NCBI GenBank assembly: GCA_946554335.1 | Contig: CAMNSA010000009.1 | Span: 46,284 to 110,283 of the forward strand | Length of the DNA: 64,000 nucleotides | Direction of reading: 5' to 3' | Source: an uncultured Neglectibacter sp. | Lineage (GTDB): Bacteria > Bacillota > Clostridia > Oscillospirales > Acutalibacteraceae | Shown here: positions 44,203-52,715 of the stretch, one piece after another | Numbering within the stretch: position 1 is the stretch's first letter | Layout: the number at the start of each line of letters is the position of its first letter | Position numbers and translations under genes: made by a program | Notes under the pieces: model-generated | The model's input: the letters and a program-made list of their open reading frames with translations, nothing else | What the model was told of the DNA's origin: nothing | The model's database searches: none

Positions 44203-45465
44203 ATGGGAAAAATAGTTTCCTATCCGATTTCGGAATCTGTCAGCTTAAGGGCATTTACAGATCCCAATTTTAAAACCATGAAGATCTCGGTGGATATGCT
44301 GATCCCGATTTCTGCCCTGACTGCCGCGAAATACGGGATCCTGCCCTCTTTGGTCAGCCGGGCGACCTTGGAATATTCTGACTATACGGCGCTGAGCCGC
44401 CGTCTTTCGGAGCTCTACGGCGCGGCGCTGGATTCCTCTGTTCGGAAAATGGGAGCCTATCAGGTGCTTACCCTTTCCGCCGGGGGCATTTCCAGCCGCT
44501 ACGCCTTAGAGGGAGAGGATATGTTTGGGGAGCTGTGCGAGCTGCTTTTCAGCGTACTGTTTCACCCCTTGAAAACCGAAGACGGGGAATTTGTGAAAGA
44601 GCATTTTGAACAGGAAAAACGGCAGCTTTTGGAGCTGAAGGATGCGGAATTTGGCGATAAGATGCTCTATGCTCACCAGTGCTGCGAGCAGCTGCATTTT
44701 GCAAAGTCAGAGGCTGGCGTCAACCGCTACGGCTCCAGAGAAGACATTTTGAATCTGGAACTTTCCGGTCTTTCCGAGGCCTGGGAAGAGCTTTTGAAAA
44801 AATCTCATTTTGAGATCTTTATCTTGGGAGACTGTGAGCCCGAGCTTTCCGTGTTCCGGGAGCGCTTTCAGGGCTTGGGTTCTTCCTTCCCCATGACTTA
44901 TCTGAAGATGGATCCGCCTTCTGAGGTCCAACGGAAAACCGAGGAGCAGACCTTGTCTCAGTCGAAGCTTTCCATGGCCTTTGCAGTGGATTTTCGACCG
45001 GAGGAAAGGCTTGCATTTCAGCTGATGAGCGCGGTTTTCGGTGGAACTCCCAGTTCCAAGCTGTTTCGGAATGTGAGAGAAAAACAGAGCTTGTGTTATT
45101 ACTGCTCTTCCGTCTTTGACGCAGCGGGAAGCACGCTGTATGTGGAAAGTGGGGTAGAGACGGAAAATCTGGTACGCGCAGAGGAAGCCATCCTTCACGA
45201 GCTGGACGCGCTTCAACAGGGTGAAGTGACAGAGGAGGAGTTGGACGCAGCAAAGCTTGCCCTGTGCAACGCCATGCGCTCTGTACGGGATTCCCTCAAT
45301 GCAGTAGAGAACTTCTGCGTTTCCAGATTGTTTGACCCGGTTTTGGAACCGCCGGATGAATTGGTCAGGAAAATCGAGGCTCTCAGGAAAGAAGATGTGG
45401 TTTGCGCCGCGAAGAAAGTGGTTCTTTCCGCGGTATTTTCCCTGAAAGGATGTGCGAACGCCTGA
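44203..45465 (+). CDS. yfmF: M16-family peptidase-like protein, YfmF type
   Basis: This 420-residue protein has the M16 (insulinase-like) fold but no HxxEH zinc motif in its N-terminal half, as in YfmF. FGGTPSSKLFRNVREKQSLCYYCSS matches the usual C-terminal-domain Arg/Tyr region. It pairs with the active-site-bearing member encoded next, overlapping it as TGATG. In B. subtilis the YfmF/YfmH pair is associated with EF-P modification (family knowledge). The ATG at 44203 is preferred over GTG 44191, which abuts the AAAGGA. Confidence 0.88.
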   Translation: MGKIVSYPISESVSLRAFTDPNFKTMKISVDMLIPISALTAAKYGILPSLVSRATLEYSDYTALSRRLSELYGAALDSSVRKMGAYQVLTLSAGGISSRYALEGEDMFGELCELLFSVLFHPLKTEDGEFVKEHFEQEKRQLLELKDAEFGDKMLYAHQCCEQLHFAKSEAGVNRYGSREDILNLELSGLSEAWEELLKKSHFEIFILGDCEPELSVFRERFQGLGSSFPMTYLKMDPPSEVQRKTEEQTLSQSKLSMAFAVDFRPEERLAFQLMSAVFGGTPSSKLFRNVREKQSLCYYCSSVFDAAGSTLYVESGVETENLVRAEEAILHELDALQQGEVTEEELDAAKLALCNAMRSVRDSLNAVENFCVSRLFDPVLEPPDELVRKIEALRKEDVVCAAKKVVLSAVFSLKGCANA

Positions 45466-46745
45466 TGCAGACAGAGAAAATAGAAGGAAAAAGAGCAGGG
45501 GATGTCTATTACCGTATCAAGCACCCCTCCGGGCTTTCCATCTGCCTTTATCCGAAGGAGCACAGCAGCACCACCTATGCGGTTTTCGGCGCCAGATACG
45601 GCTCTGTGGATAACTGTTTCCGCCGCAGCGATGAGTCCGGTGCTCAGACAGTCCCGGAAGGCATTGCCCACTATCTGGAACACAAGCTGTTTGAAAGTGA
45701 GGACGGAGACGCCTTTGAAAAGTATGCCCGTACGGGGGCCAGCGCCAATGCTTTTACCTCTTTTGAATCTACCTGTTACCTTTTCTCCTGCACGGACCGG
45801 CTTTATGAATCTCTGGAGATCCTGCTCTCCTTTGTACAGGACCCTTACTTTACAAAGGAAAGCGTTGCAAAGGAGCAGGGGATCATCGGTCAGGAGATCA
45901 AGATGTATGACGATGACCCTCAGTGGCAGGTGATGTTCAGCTTTCTGCGCGCCATGTACCAGAAGCACCCGATCCGGCAGGACATTGCGGGTACGGTGGA
46001 GTCTATCGCTCAGATCACGCCGGAGCATCTGTATCGCTGCTACCGCACCTTCTATAACCTGGGAAATATGATCCTCTGCATTGCCGGAAGCTTTGATATG
46101 GAGAAAGTGCTGGAAGTGTGCGACCGCACTTTGAAGCCTTCGGAGGCTGTGACAGTGGAGCGTGTTTTTGAGGAGGAGCCTGCGTCTGTTTTGCAGACCT
46201 ATACGGAAAAACGCCTTCCGGTCACGCTGCCCTTGTTTCAATTTGGGTATAAGGAACCGGTAAAGAAGGGCTCGTATCGCTCGGAGGAAGAGATCGCCGC
46301 CGTAGAAGTGCTTTTGGAAGCGATGGCCTCTGACTCCTCTCTGTTGTTTCGCAGGCTTTTAGACAGGGAGTTGATCAACGAGAGCTCCTTTTGCTATGAA
46401 TACTTTGAGGGCGAAGGCTACGCGGCCGTGATGTTCGGAGGCGAGTCAAAGGATCCTGAGGCTGTTGCCGGGGAGATCAGGAAAGAGGTTTCCCGCTTGC
46501 TGAAAGACGGGATCGATGAGGCGGATTTTCGCCGGGCCCAAAAAGCGATTTACGGAGAGAATATCGCCGCGCTGAACAGCACAGGTAATATCGCAAACGC
46601 CCTTTTGAGCTTCTCCTTTAAAAATCGGGAGCTCTTTACCTATCTGGACGCGCTGGCAGATTTGAAGCTGTCCAAGGTACAGGAAGCTCTCAAACGGGTC
46701 TTTGGCGGCGAACAGACAGTGTTATCGGTGATCAATCCTCTTTAA
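45465..46745 (+). CDS. yfmH: M16-family zinc peptidase, YfmH type
   Basis: This 426-residue M16 peptidase has the inverted zinc motif HYLEHKLFE (HxxEH) at about residues 68-76 and the distal Glu in QEIKMYDDDPQW. It is the catalytic partner of the preceding YfmF-like protein. The ATG at 45465 overlaps the upstream stop. An in-frame ATG at 45450 has AAAGG directly abutting it. lgt follows 29 bases later, a common order in Clostridia. Confidence 0.9.
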   Translation: MQTEKIEGKRAGDVYYRIKHPSGLSICLYPKEHSSTTYAVFGARYGSVDNCFRRSDESGAQTVPEGIAHYLEHKLFESEDGDAFEKYARTGASANAFTSFESTCYLFSCTDRLYESLEILLSFVQDPYFTKESVAKEQGIIGQEIKMYDDDPQWQVMFSFLRAMYQKHPIRQDIAGTVESIAQITPEHLYRCYRTFYNLGNMILCIAGSFDMEKVLEVCDRTLKPSEAVTVERVFEEEPASVLQTYTEKRLPVTLPLFQFGYKEPVKKGSYRSEEEIAAVEVLLEAMASDSSLLFRRLLDRELINESSFCYEYFEGEGYAAVMFGGESKDPEAVAGEIRKEVSRLLKDGIDEADFRRAQKAIYGENIAALNSTGNIANALLSFSFKNRELFTYLDALADLKLSKVQEALKRVFGGEQTVLSVINPL

Positions 46746-46774
46746 AGGCTTTATTTTCAGAAAGGAAGAAAAAT

Positions 46775-47767
46775 ATGACGCATCAGGTGGAATTCCCCGG
46801 ATTGGGGCTGGAGTTTACAGTTCATGAAACAGCCTTTACCATTGGAAGCTTTGAGGTGAAATGGTACGGCATTATTATCGCGGTAGGATTTTTACTGGCT
46901 ATTTTATACGCTTCCCGGCGGGCAAAAAAGATGAATATCGATATGGACAAGCTGTTCGACGCGGTGATCGCGGGTCTGATTGGCTCCATTATTTTCGCAA
47001 GGCTCTTCTATGTGGTCTTTTATCCCGGGGATAAATACTGGAAAAACCCCATGGAGATCCTGGCGATTCATTCCGGCGGGCTGGCGATTTACGGCGGAGT
47101 GATGGGTGCGCTGCTGTTCGGCGGCATTGTGGCAAAGCTTCGGAAGCTCAGTGTTCCTGCGGTGTTCGACCTGACTGCTCTGGGCTTTTTGATTGGCCAG
47201 TGCATTGGCCGCTGGGGAAACTTTGTAAACCAGGAGGCCTTTGGCACCGCTACGGAGCTGCCCTGGAGAATGTACAGTGACAACACACTCCAGGTAGTTG
47301 GGGGAAGCGCTCATCCCTGTTTCCTCTACGAGTCCATCCTCTGCTTGATTGGCTTTATCCTTTTACATTTTTTCACAAAGCATCATCGCCGCTATGACGG
47401 ACAAACCTTTCTTTTGTACATCGTCTGGTATGGCTTCTGCCGCTTTTTTATCGAGGGCCTGCGCACAGACAGCCTGCTGATCCCTGTGGTAGGTCTGCGC
47501 GTATCCCAGGTGATCGCGGGAGCCAGTGTGGTCATAGGGCTTCTGCTGCTGTTCCTCTTCCGCAAGAAAACCTGTCTTACAGGGTGCGGGAGCCGCAGGG
47601 TGATGGAAGCCGTGGGACTTTTGCCGGAGGAGGATGTCGGCAGCACTATTTTCGGCGATCTTCCTTTGGAAGAGAAGGAGTCTGAAAAGACGGAAACACC
47701 GGAGTCTAAGAAAGAGGCGGCGCCTCAGGAAAAAGAGAACGACTCTCAAAAATCTGAAGAGGAATAA
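46775..47767 (+). CDS. lgt: Prolipoprotein diacylglyceryl transferase
   Basis: Lgt attaches diacylglycerol to the lipobox Cys of lipoproteins, for example the cyclophilin lipoprotein encoded near 29.3 kb. The protein has about seven membrane segments and the family motifs HSGGLAIYGGVMGA and the Lgt signature GRWGNFVNQEAFG, plus FFIEGLRTDSL. About 60 residues at the C-terminus (from about 270) form an extra highly charged Glu/Lys-rich tail beyond the usual length. AAAGGAAG precedes the ATG. Confidence 0.96.
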   Translation: MTHQVEFPGLGLEFTVHETAFTIGSFEVKWYGIIIAVGFLLAILYASRRAKKMNIDMDKLFDAVIAGLIGSIIFARLFYVVFYPGDKYWKNPMEILAIHSGGLAIYGGVMGALLFGGIVAKLRKLSVPAVFDLTALGFLIGQCIGRWGNFVNQEAFGTATELPWRMYSDNTLQVVGGSAHPCFLYESILCLIGFILLHFFTKHHRRYDGQTFLLYIVWYGFCRFFIEGLRTDSLLIPVVGLRVSQVIAGASVVIGLLLLFLFRKKTCLTGCGSRRVMEAVGLLPEEDVGSTIFGDLPLEEKESEKTETPESKKEAAPQEKENDSQKSEEE

Positions 47768-47780
47768 GGAGGCGTTTACA

Positions 47781-48638
47781 ATGGGTAAATTGATTGACGG
47801 GAAAGAGATCTCGGCAAAGGTAAAGGCACAGGCAGCAAAGGAAGCAGAAGAGTTAAAAAAGCAGGGGATCTGTCCCGGACTTGCCGTGGTGATCGTGGGA
47901 GACGATCCCGCTTCCCGCATCTATGTGAATAACAAGAAAAAGGCCTGTGAGGCCGTGGGCGTCTATTCAGAGGAATACGCCCTGGGGAAAGAGACCAGCC
48001 AGGAGGAGCTTCTCACGCTGATCGATAAGCTGAACCACAAGAAGGACATTCACGGGATTCTAGTCCAGTCTCCCTTGCCCAAGGGCCTGGACGAATCTGC
48101 CGTGGTGGAAGCCATTGACCCCAAAAAGGATGTGGATGCTTTCCACGCCTATAATGTGGGGAAGATCATGATCGGCGACTACAAATTCCTGCCCTGCACG
48201 CCGGCGGGAGTGATCGAGTTGATTCATTCCACAGGCGTTGAGATCGAGGGGAAGAACTGCGTGGTGATCGGAAGAAGCAATATCGTGGGTAAGCCGATGG
48301 CCATGCTGCTGCTGCATCAAAACGGAACGGTCACCATTTGTCATAGCAGAACAAAGGGACTTGCCGAGATCTGCAAAAGGGCGGACATTTTGGTGTCTGC
48401 GGTGGGCCGTGCCCATTTTGTTACGGCAGACATGGTGAAGGAAGGGGCCGTGGTGATCGATGTGGGGATGAACCGGGACGAGAATGGGAAGCTCTGCGGG
48501 GATGTGGATTTTGCCGCGGTTGAGCCCATCGCTTCCCATATTACGCCGGTGCCCGGCGGGGTGGGACCGATGACTATCGCCATGCTTATGAAAAACACGA
48601 TTTCAGCCGCCAAGCTTCAAAATGGGATCGCCCTGTGA
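47781..48638 (+). CDS. folD: Methylenetetrahydrofolate dehydrogenase / cyclohydrolase
   Basis: FolD interconverts methylene-, methenyl- and 10-formyl-THF. The 285-residue protein has VGDDPASRIYVNNKKKAC (catalytic Lys), ILVQSPLPKG, VVIGRSNIVGKPMAMLLL and PVPGGVGPMTIAMLM. AGGAGG lies upstream of the ATG. It complements fhs in one-carbon supply. The xseA, xseB and ispA genes that commonly lie between folD and dxs in Clostridia are absent here. Confidence 0.98.
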   Translation: MGKLIDGKEISAKVKAQAAKEAEELKKQGICPGLAVVIVGDDPASRIYVNNKKKACEAVGVYSEEYALGKETSQEELLTLIDKLNHKKDIHGILVQSPLPKGLDESAVVEAIDPKKDVDAFHAYNVGKIMIGDYKFLPCTPAGVIELIHSTGVEIEGKNCVVIGRSNIVGKPMAMLLLHQNGTVTICHSRTKGLAEICKRADILVSAVGRAHFVTADMVKEGAVVIDVGMNRDENGKLCGDVDFAAVEPIASHITPVPGGVGPMTIAMLMKNTISAAKLQNGIAL

Positions 48639-48651
48639 ATAAGAGGATATT

Positions 48652-50541
48652 ATGGGGAAAATTTTGGAGGGGATCTTGTCCCCTCAGGACGTAAAAAAGC
48701 TGACCCTTGCGCAGGAAGAGACGCTTTGTGAAGAAATTCGGGAAGTCATTATCGAAACTGTCTCCCATAACGGCGGTCATCTGGCTTCCAATCTGGGTGT
48801 AGTAGAGCTGACTGTGGCACTGCTGCATACCTTTTCGCTTCCATCCGACAAGATCGTGTGGGATGTGGGGCATCAGAGCTATGCTTATAAGCTTTTGACA
48901 GGGCGCGGCGACAAGTTCTCGACTATCCGTCAGGCTGGGGGACTTTCCGGTTTTCCCTGCAAAGAGGAAAGCGAGTATGACGCCTTCACCTGCGGACACA
49001 GCAGCACCTCTATCTCCTCTGCCCTGGGCCTTTGCGCGGCTAACTGTCTCAGGGGGAAGGATGACTATGTCATCACCGTGATCGGCGACGGGGCCCTTTC
49101 GGGGGGCCTTGCCTATGAGGGCATCAACAACGCGGGAAGGCTGCACAGAAACCTGATCGTCATCTTGAATGACAACAATATGTCCATCTCCAAAAATGTG
49201 GGGTCCATGGCCCGCTATCTTACTTATATACGCACGAAACCCGGATATCTCAAGGCCAAAAACAATGTGATCAGCTCTCTGGAAAAGCTTCCGGGAGGCG
49301 GAAACCGGATCTCGCGGGTTTTAAGAAGAGTAAAAAAAGGCGTTAAAAAGCTTTTTTATAATTCCACTATTTTTGAGGATTTCGGCTTTGCCTATTACGG
49401 TCCCTTTGACGGCCACGACATCAAGCAGCTGGAGGAGACCCTGGAAAGCGCCAAGCTGATCCACAAGCCGGTTCTGCTACATGTGCGCACCAACAAGGGA
49501 AAGGGCTATCAGTACGCCGAGCAGGATCCCAGCATTTACCACGGTCTTTCCGGGTTTGACATCAGCACCGGGGACACCGGCGAGCGTTCACAGAGTTTTT
49601 CCGATGTGTTCGGAAACACTCTTTGCCGCTTAGCTCAAGAGGACGACCGGATCTGCGCCATCACGGCAGCCATGCAGAGCGGCACGGGGCTCAGCATCTT
49701 TCGGGAAAAATTCCGCAATCGCTTTTTTGATGTGGGGATTTCGGAGGAGCACGCAGTCACCTTTTCCGGCGGACTGGCCGCCGGAGGGATGCTTCCGGTG
49801 TTCGCGGTTTATTCCACTTTCCTGCAGCGCTCCTACGATCAACTGATCCACGACATTTCCATACAGAACACAAAGGCGGTTTTAGCCATTGACCGCGCCG
49901 GTGTGGTGGGGGAGGACGGCAAAACGCACCAGGGCCTTTTTGATTGCGCTTATTTGCAGACTATTCCCAATATCACGGTGTTTTCCCCCTCTTATTTTGA
50001 TGAGCTGGAGTGCCAGCTTACCTACCTGGTCAAGGAGGGAAAAGGCCTTTGCGCCATTCGCTATCCCCGGGGAAAGGAGCTGAGTAAGCCCAAGTTCTTT
50101 TCCTGCTGTGCGGCGCCTTTTCAGATTTTCGGTGACAAGGACAGCGGCGTTGCGCTGGTCACTTACGGGAGGATCTTTTCCTTTGCCCAGGAGGCGGCAG
50201 AGTTGTTAAAAAGCAGGGGGATACCCGTGAAGCTCCTCAAGCTGAACCGGATCATTCCTATCGATATGGAAGCTGTGAAGTCCGTGCTGTCCAGCTCCCG
50301 AATCTTCTTTTTTGAGGAAGGCGTCCAACGAGGGGGGATCGGAGAGCATTTCTCCTATCTGCTGCAGGAAGAGGGATACAGAGGCTCTTATTGCTTGCAG
50401 GCGATCGACGACCCTTACCTTCCTCACGCCCCCATGTTTTCTACGCTGGACTCCTTAGGCTTTTCGGTAGAAGGAATGGCACGGAAGGTGATCTCGCAAA
50501 TGCAGCAAAAAGGGAGGAAGGGTTCTGAAAAAGAGGATTGA
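48652..50541 (+). CDS. dxs: 1-deoxy-D-xylulose-5-phosphate synthase
   Basis: Dxs condenses pyruvate and glyceraldehyde-3-phosphate to DXP, the entry to the MEP isoprenoid pathway, using thiamine diphosphate. The 629-residue protein has HGGHLASNLGVVELTVALL, CGHSSTSISSALG, the ThDP motif GDGALSGGLAYEGINNAG with NDNNMSIS, and ISEEHAVTFSGGLA in the second domain. AGAGGA lies before the ATG. The end overlaps the tlyA start by 17 bases. Confidence 0.98.
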   Translation: MGKILEGILSPQDVKKLTLAQEETLCEEIREVIIETVSHNGGHLASNLGVVELTVALLHTFSLPSDKIVWDVGHQSYAYKLLTGRGDKFSTIRQAGGLSGFPCKEESEYDAFTCGHSSTSISSALGLCAANCLRGKDDYVITVIGDGALSGGLAYEGINNAGRLHRNLIVILNDNNMSISKNVGSMARYLTYIRTKPGYLKAKNNVISSLEKLPGGGNRISRVLRRVKKGVKKLFYNSTIFEDFGFAYYGPFDGHDIKQLEETLESAKLIHKPVLLHVRTNKGKGYQYAEQDPSIYHGLSGFDISTGDTGERSQSFSDVFGNTLCRLAQEDDRICAITAAMQSGTGLSIFREKFRNRFFDVGISEEHAVTFSGGLAAGGMLPVFAVYSTFLQRSYDQLIHDISIQNTKAVLAIDRAGVVGEDGKTHQGLFDCAYLQTIPNITVFSPSYFDELECQLTYLVKEGKGLCAIRYPRGKELSKPKFFSCCAAPFQIFGDKDSGVALVTYGRIFSFAQEAAELLKSRGIPVKLLKLNRIIPIDMEAVKSVLSSSRIFFFEEGVQRGGIGEHFSYLLQEEGYRGSYCLQAIDDPYLPHAPMFSTLDSLGFSVEGMARKVISQMQQKGRKGSEKED

Positions 50542-51322
50542 TGTCCTGCTGTTTGAAAAGGGGCTGGCAGAAAGCAGAGAAAAAGCAAAGGCCCTGATCA
50601 TGGCCGGATTGGTTTATACGGAGAATCAAAGAGTGGAGAAAGCGGGCGACCTGCTGGAAGAGACCGCTGCCTTAGAGGTGCGGGGAAAGGCGATCCCTTA
50701 TGTGAGCCGCGGCGGGCTGAAGCTGGAAAAGGCTATGAAAAGCTTTCCAATCTCTCTTGACGCCTGTGTGTGTATGGATGTGGGCGCCTCTACCGGCGGA
50801 TTTACTGACTGTATGCTGCAAAAGGGTGCGAGAAAGGTGTACGCCGTGGATGTGGGTTACGGTCAGCTTGCCTGGAAGCTTCGCACAGACCCGCGGGTAA
50901 TCAACCTGGAGAGAGTCAACGCCCGGTATCTCACGAGGGAACAGATCCCGGAGGAGATCGATTTCTGTTCAGTGGATGTTTCCTTCATTTCCCTTACCCT
51001 GATCCTCCCCTGCGTTCATGAGCTGTTAAGGGACGGCGGGGAAATGGTTTGTCTTATTAAGCCGCAATTCGAGGCCGGACGGGAAAAGGTGGGAAAGAAA
51101 GGCGTTGTGCGGGATCAAAAGGTCCATGCAGAAGTCATTGAAAAGATCCTCACCTTTGCGCCGTCCCATGGATTTTCCGTAAAGGGACTTGATTTTTCTC
51201 CGGTAAAGGGGCCGGAAGGAAATATCGAATATCTGCTTTACCTGAAAAAGGAGGACACTCCCGCTGAGACGGCCTGGGACGCCGCGTCGGTGGTGGAAGC
51301 CTCTCACAAAAAGCTGGACTGA
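50525..51322 (+). CDS. tlyA: TlyA-family 2'-O-ribose rRNA methyltransferase, CTG start
   Basis: TlyA proteins join an N-terminal S4 RNA-binding domain to a FtsJ-like SAM methyltransferase and methylate rRNA. Read from CTG 50525 the protein is 265 residues and starts (M)KKRIDVLLFEKGLAESREK, the normal family N-terminus; AGGAAGG lies just upstream. No ATG, GTG or TTG occurs in frame between the preceding stop (50489) and ATG 50600, and starting at 50600 would remove much of the S4 domain. The methyltransferase part has MDVGASTGGFTDCMLQKGA, SVDVSFISL and LIKPQFEAGR. It overlaps dxs and is followed by nadK. Confidence 0.92.
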   Translation: MKKRIDVLLFEKGLAESREKAKALIMAGLVYTENQRVEKAGDLLEETAALEVRGKAIPYVSRGGLKLEKAMKSFPISLDACVCMDVGASTGGFTDCMLQKGARKVYAVDVGYGQLAWKLRTDPRVINLERVNARYLTREQIPEEIDFCSVDVSFISLTLILPCVHELLRDGGEMVCLIKPQFEAGREKVGKKGVVRDQKVHAEVIEKILTFAPSHGFSVKGLDFSPVKGPEGNIEYLLYLKKEDTPAETAWDAASVVEASHKKLD

Positions 51323-51347
51323 TTCTTGAGAAAGGCGCTGGAACAGA

Positions 51348-52187
51348 ATGAAAATAGTAGTGGTGCCGAATTTAAAAAAAGAGAAAGCGAAAGCCTGCCT
51401 GGAGGCTGTGCTTTCCGTGTTGAAGGCTTATCGGTGTCAAATAGTTTTGCGCGCTGACCTTTTCGGAGAGAAGAGTTTTCTCGCTTTAGAGAAGGATGAG
51501 GAGCTTGTTTCCTGTAACTTCATCTTGACGATTGGCGGAGACGGAACAATTATTCATGTGGCAAAGGCTGCCGCTTTGCTCGGTAAGCCCGTTCTGGGGA
51601 TCAATGCGGGAAAGCTGGGGTTCACCGCCGGCTTGGAGTATGCGGAAATTCACCGCCTGCCGGAGGTCCTGGAGGGAAAATACCGTCTGGAAAAGCGCTT
51701 TATGATCGAGGGGGAGCTGCTTGGGGAAGAGGGCACTCAGACCTTTCTGGCGCTTAACGATATGGTTTTGTCCGGAGAGCTTTCCAAAATCGTGGATTAT
51801 AGAATGGCCATGGGAGGAAAGCGGTGGTACCATTACCGTGCCGATGGCTTTATTCTGGCCACTCCTACCGGCTCTACCGCTTACTCTCTCTCTGCCGGAG
51901 GGCCGGTGATTGAGCCCTGTATGGAGTGTATGGTATATACTCCCATCTGCCCTCACTCTCTCTTTGACCGCAGTATTATTTTTTCCTCCGGTACAGAGCT
52001 TCAGGTAGAGATCCCGGAGAATCCGGGCAGGCTTCTGTTGACGGTAGATGGGGAGAGGCCGGTATTTCTGCCGGAAGGCTCCCGGTTGAATTTTTCCATC
52101 GCAAAGCGCACCGCCTCCTTTTTAAAGCTGGACGACCGGGGGTTTTACGAGGTGTTAAACGAAAAGATGATAGACCGAAAGGATTGA
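51348..52187 (+). CDS. nadK: NAD kinase
   Basis: NadK phosphorylates NAD to NADP. The 279-residue protein has the diacylglycerol-kinase-like motif TIGGDGTIIHVAKAA, GINAGKLGFTAG, and the conserved ATPTGSTAYSLSAGGPVIEP. It lies 25 bases after tlyA in the usual tlyA-nadK-argR-recN order. The ribosome site (AAAGG) is modest. Confidence 0.97.
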   Translation: MKIVVVPNLKKEKAKACLEAVLSVLKAYRCQIVLRADLFGEKSFLALEKDEELVSCNFILTIGGDGTIIHVAKAAALLGKPVLGINAGKLGFTAGLEYAEIHRLPEVLEGKYRLEKRFMIEGELLGEEGTQTFLALNDMVLSGELSKIVDYRMAMGGKRWYHYRADGFILATPTGSTAYSLSAGGPVIEPCMECMVYTPICPHSLFDRSIIFSSGTELQVEIPENPGRLLLTVDGERPVFLPEGSRLNFSIAKRTASFLKLDDRGFYEVLNEKMIDRKD

Positions 52188-52256
52188 AATTTCTCAAATC
52201 GTGCTGGAAAAGAGAAGGGAAATTAGGTAAAATAGAAAGAGAAAGGTGGAGTCAAT

Positions 52257-52709
52257 ATGAAAACACGCCGACATGCGAAGATTCTGGAACTGATCAGGGA
52301 GTATGATATTGACACCCAGGAAGAATTGCTTCGCTATCTTCGGGAAGGCGGCTTCGATGTGACCCAAGCCACGGTATCCCGGGATATCAAGGAGCTTCGT
52401 CTTGTCAAAACCCTGTCCCATACCGGAAAGTACAAATACTCTACCGGGATGGATAACTCCAGCGATATTTCCTCGAAATTCTATTCTCTGTTTGCCGATT
52501 CCGTCATTTCGGTGGAGGCGGCTCAAAATCTGCTGGTCGTCAAATGTATGACGGGAATGGCCCAGGCTGTCTGTGCATCCATGGATGCGGTTTACTGGCA
52601 GAATTTTGTGGGAACTCTTGCCGGCGATGATACGATTTTTATTGTGTGCCGCAGTGAGGCGGCCGCTCAGGAAACCCAGGAAGAATTAAGAAAACTGATC
52701 AGCAGGTGA
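52257..52709 (+). CDS. argR: Arginine repressor ArgR
   Basis: ArgR is a hexameric arginine-sensing regulator of arginine metabolism. The 150-residue protein has the winged-helix half ILELIREYDIDTQEELLRYL..TQATVSRDIKELRLVK split over the usual helices, and a C-terminal oligomerisation half with GTLAGDDTIFIVC. AAAGGTGGAG precedes the ATG. It is located between nadK and recN, the standard Firmicute position. Confidence 0.97.
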   Translation: MKTRRHAKILELIREYDIDTQEELLRYLREGGFDVTQATVSRDIKELRLVKTLSHTGKYKYSTGMDNSSDISSKFYSLFADSVISVEAAQNLLVVKCMTGMAQAVCASMDAVYWQNFVGTLAGDDTIFIVCRSEAAAQETQEELRKLISR

Positions 52710-52715
52710 TTTTTC

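Noticed and set aside
50600..51322. tlyA starting at ATG 50600, or a frameshift upstream
   Set aside because: The family N-terminus continues in the same frame without break up to CTG 50525, so no frameshift is needed and the ATG start would cut the S4 domain.
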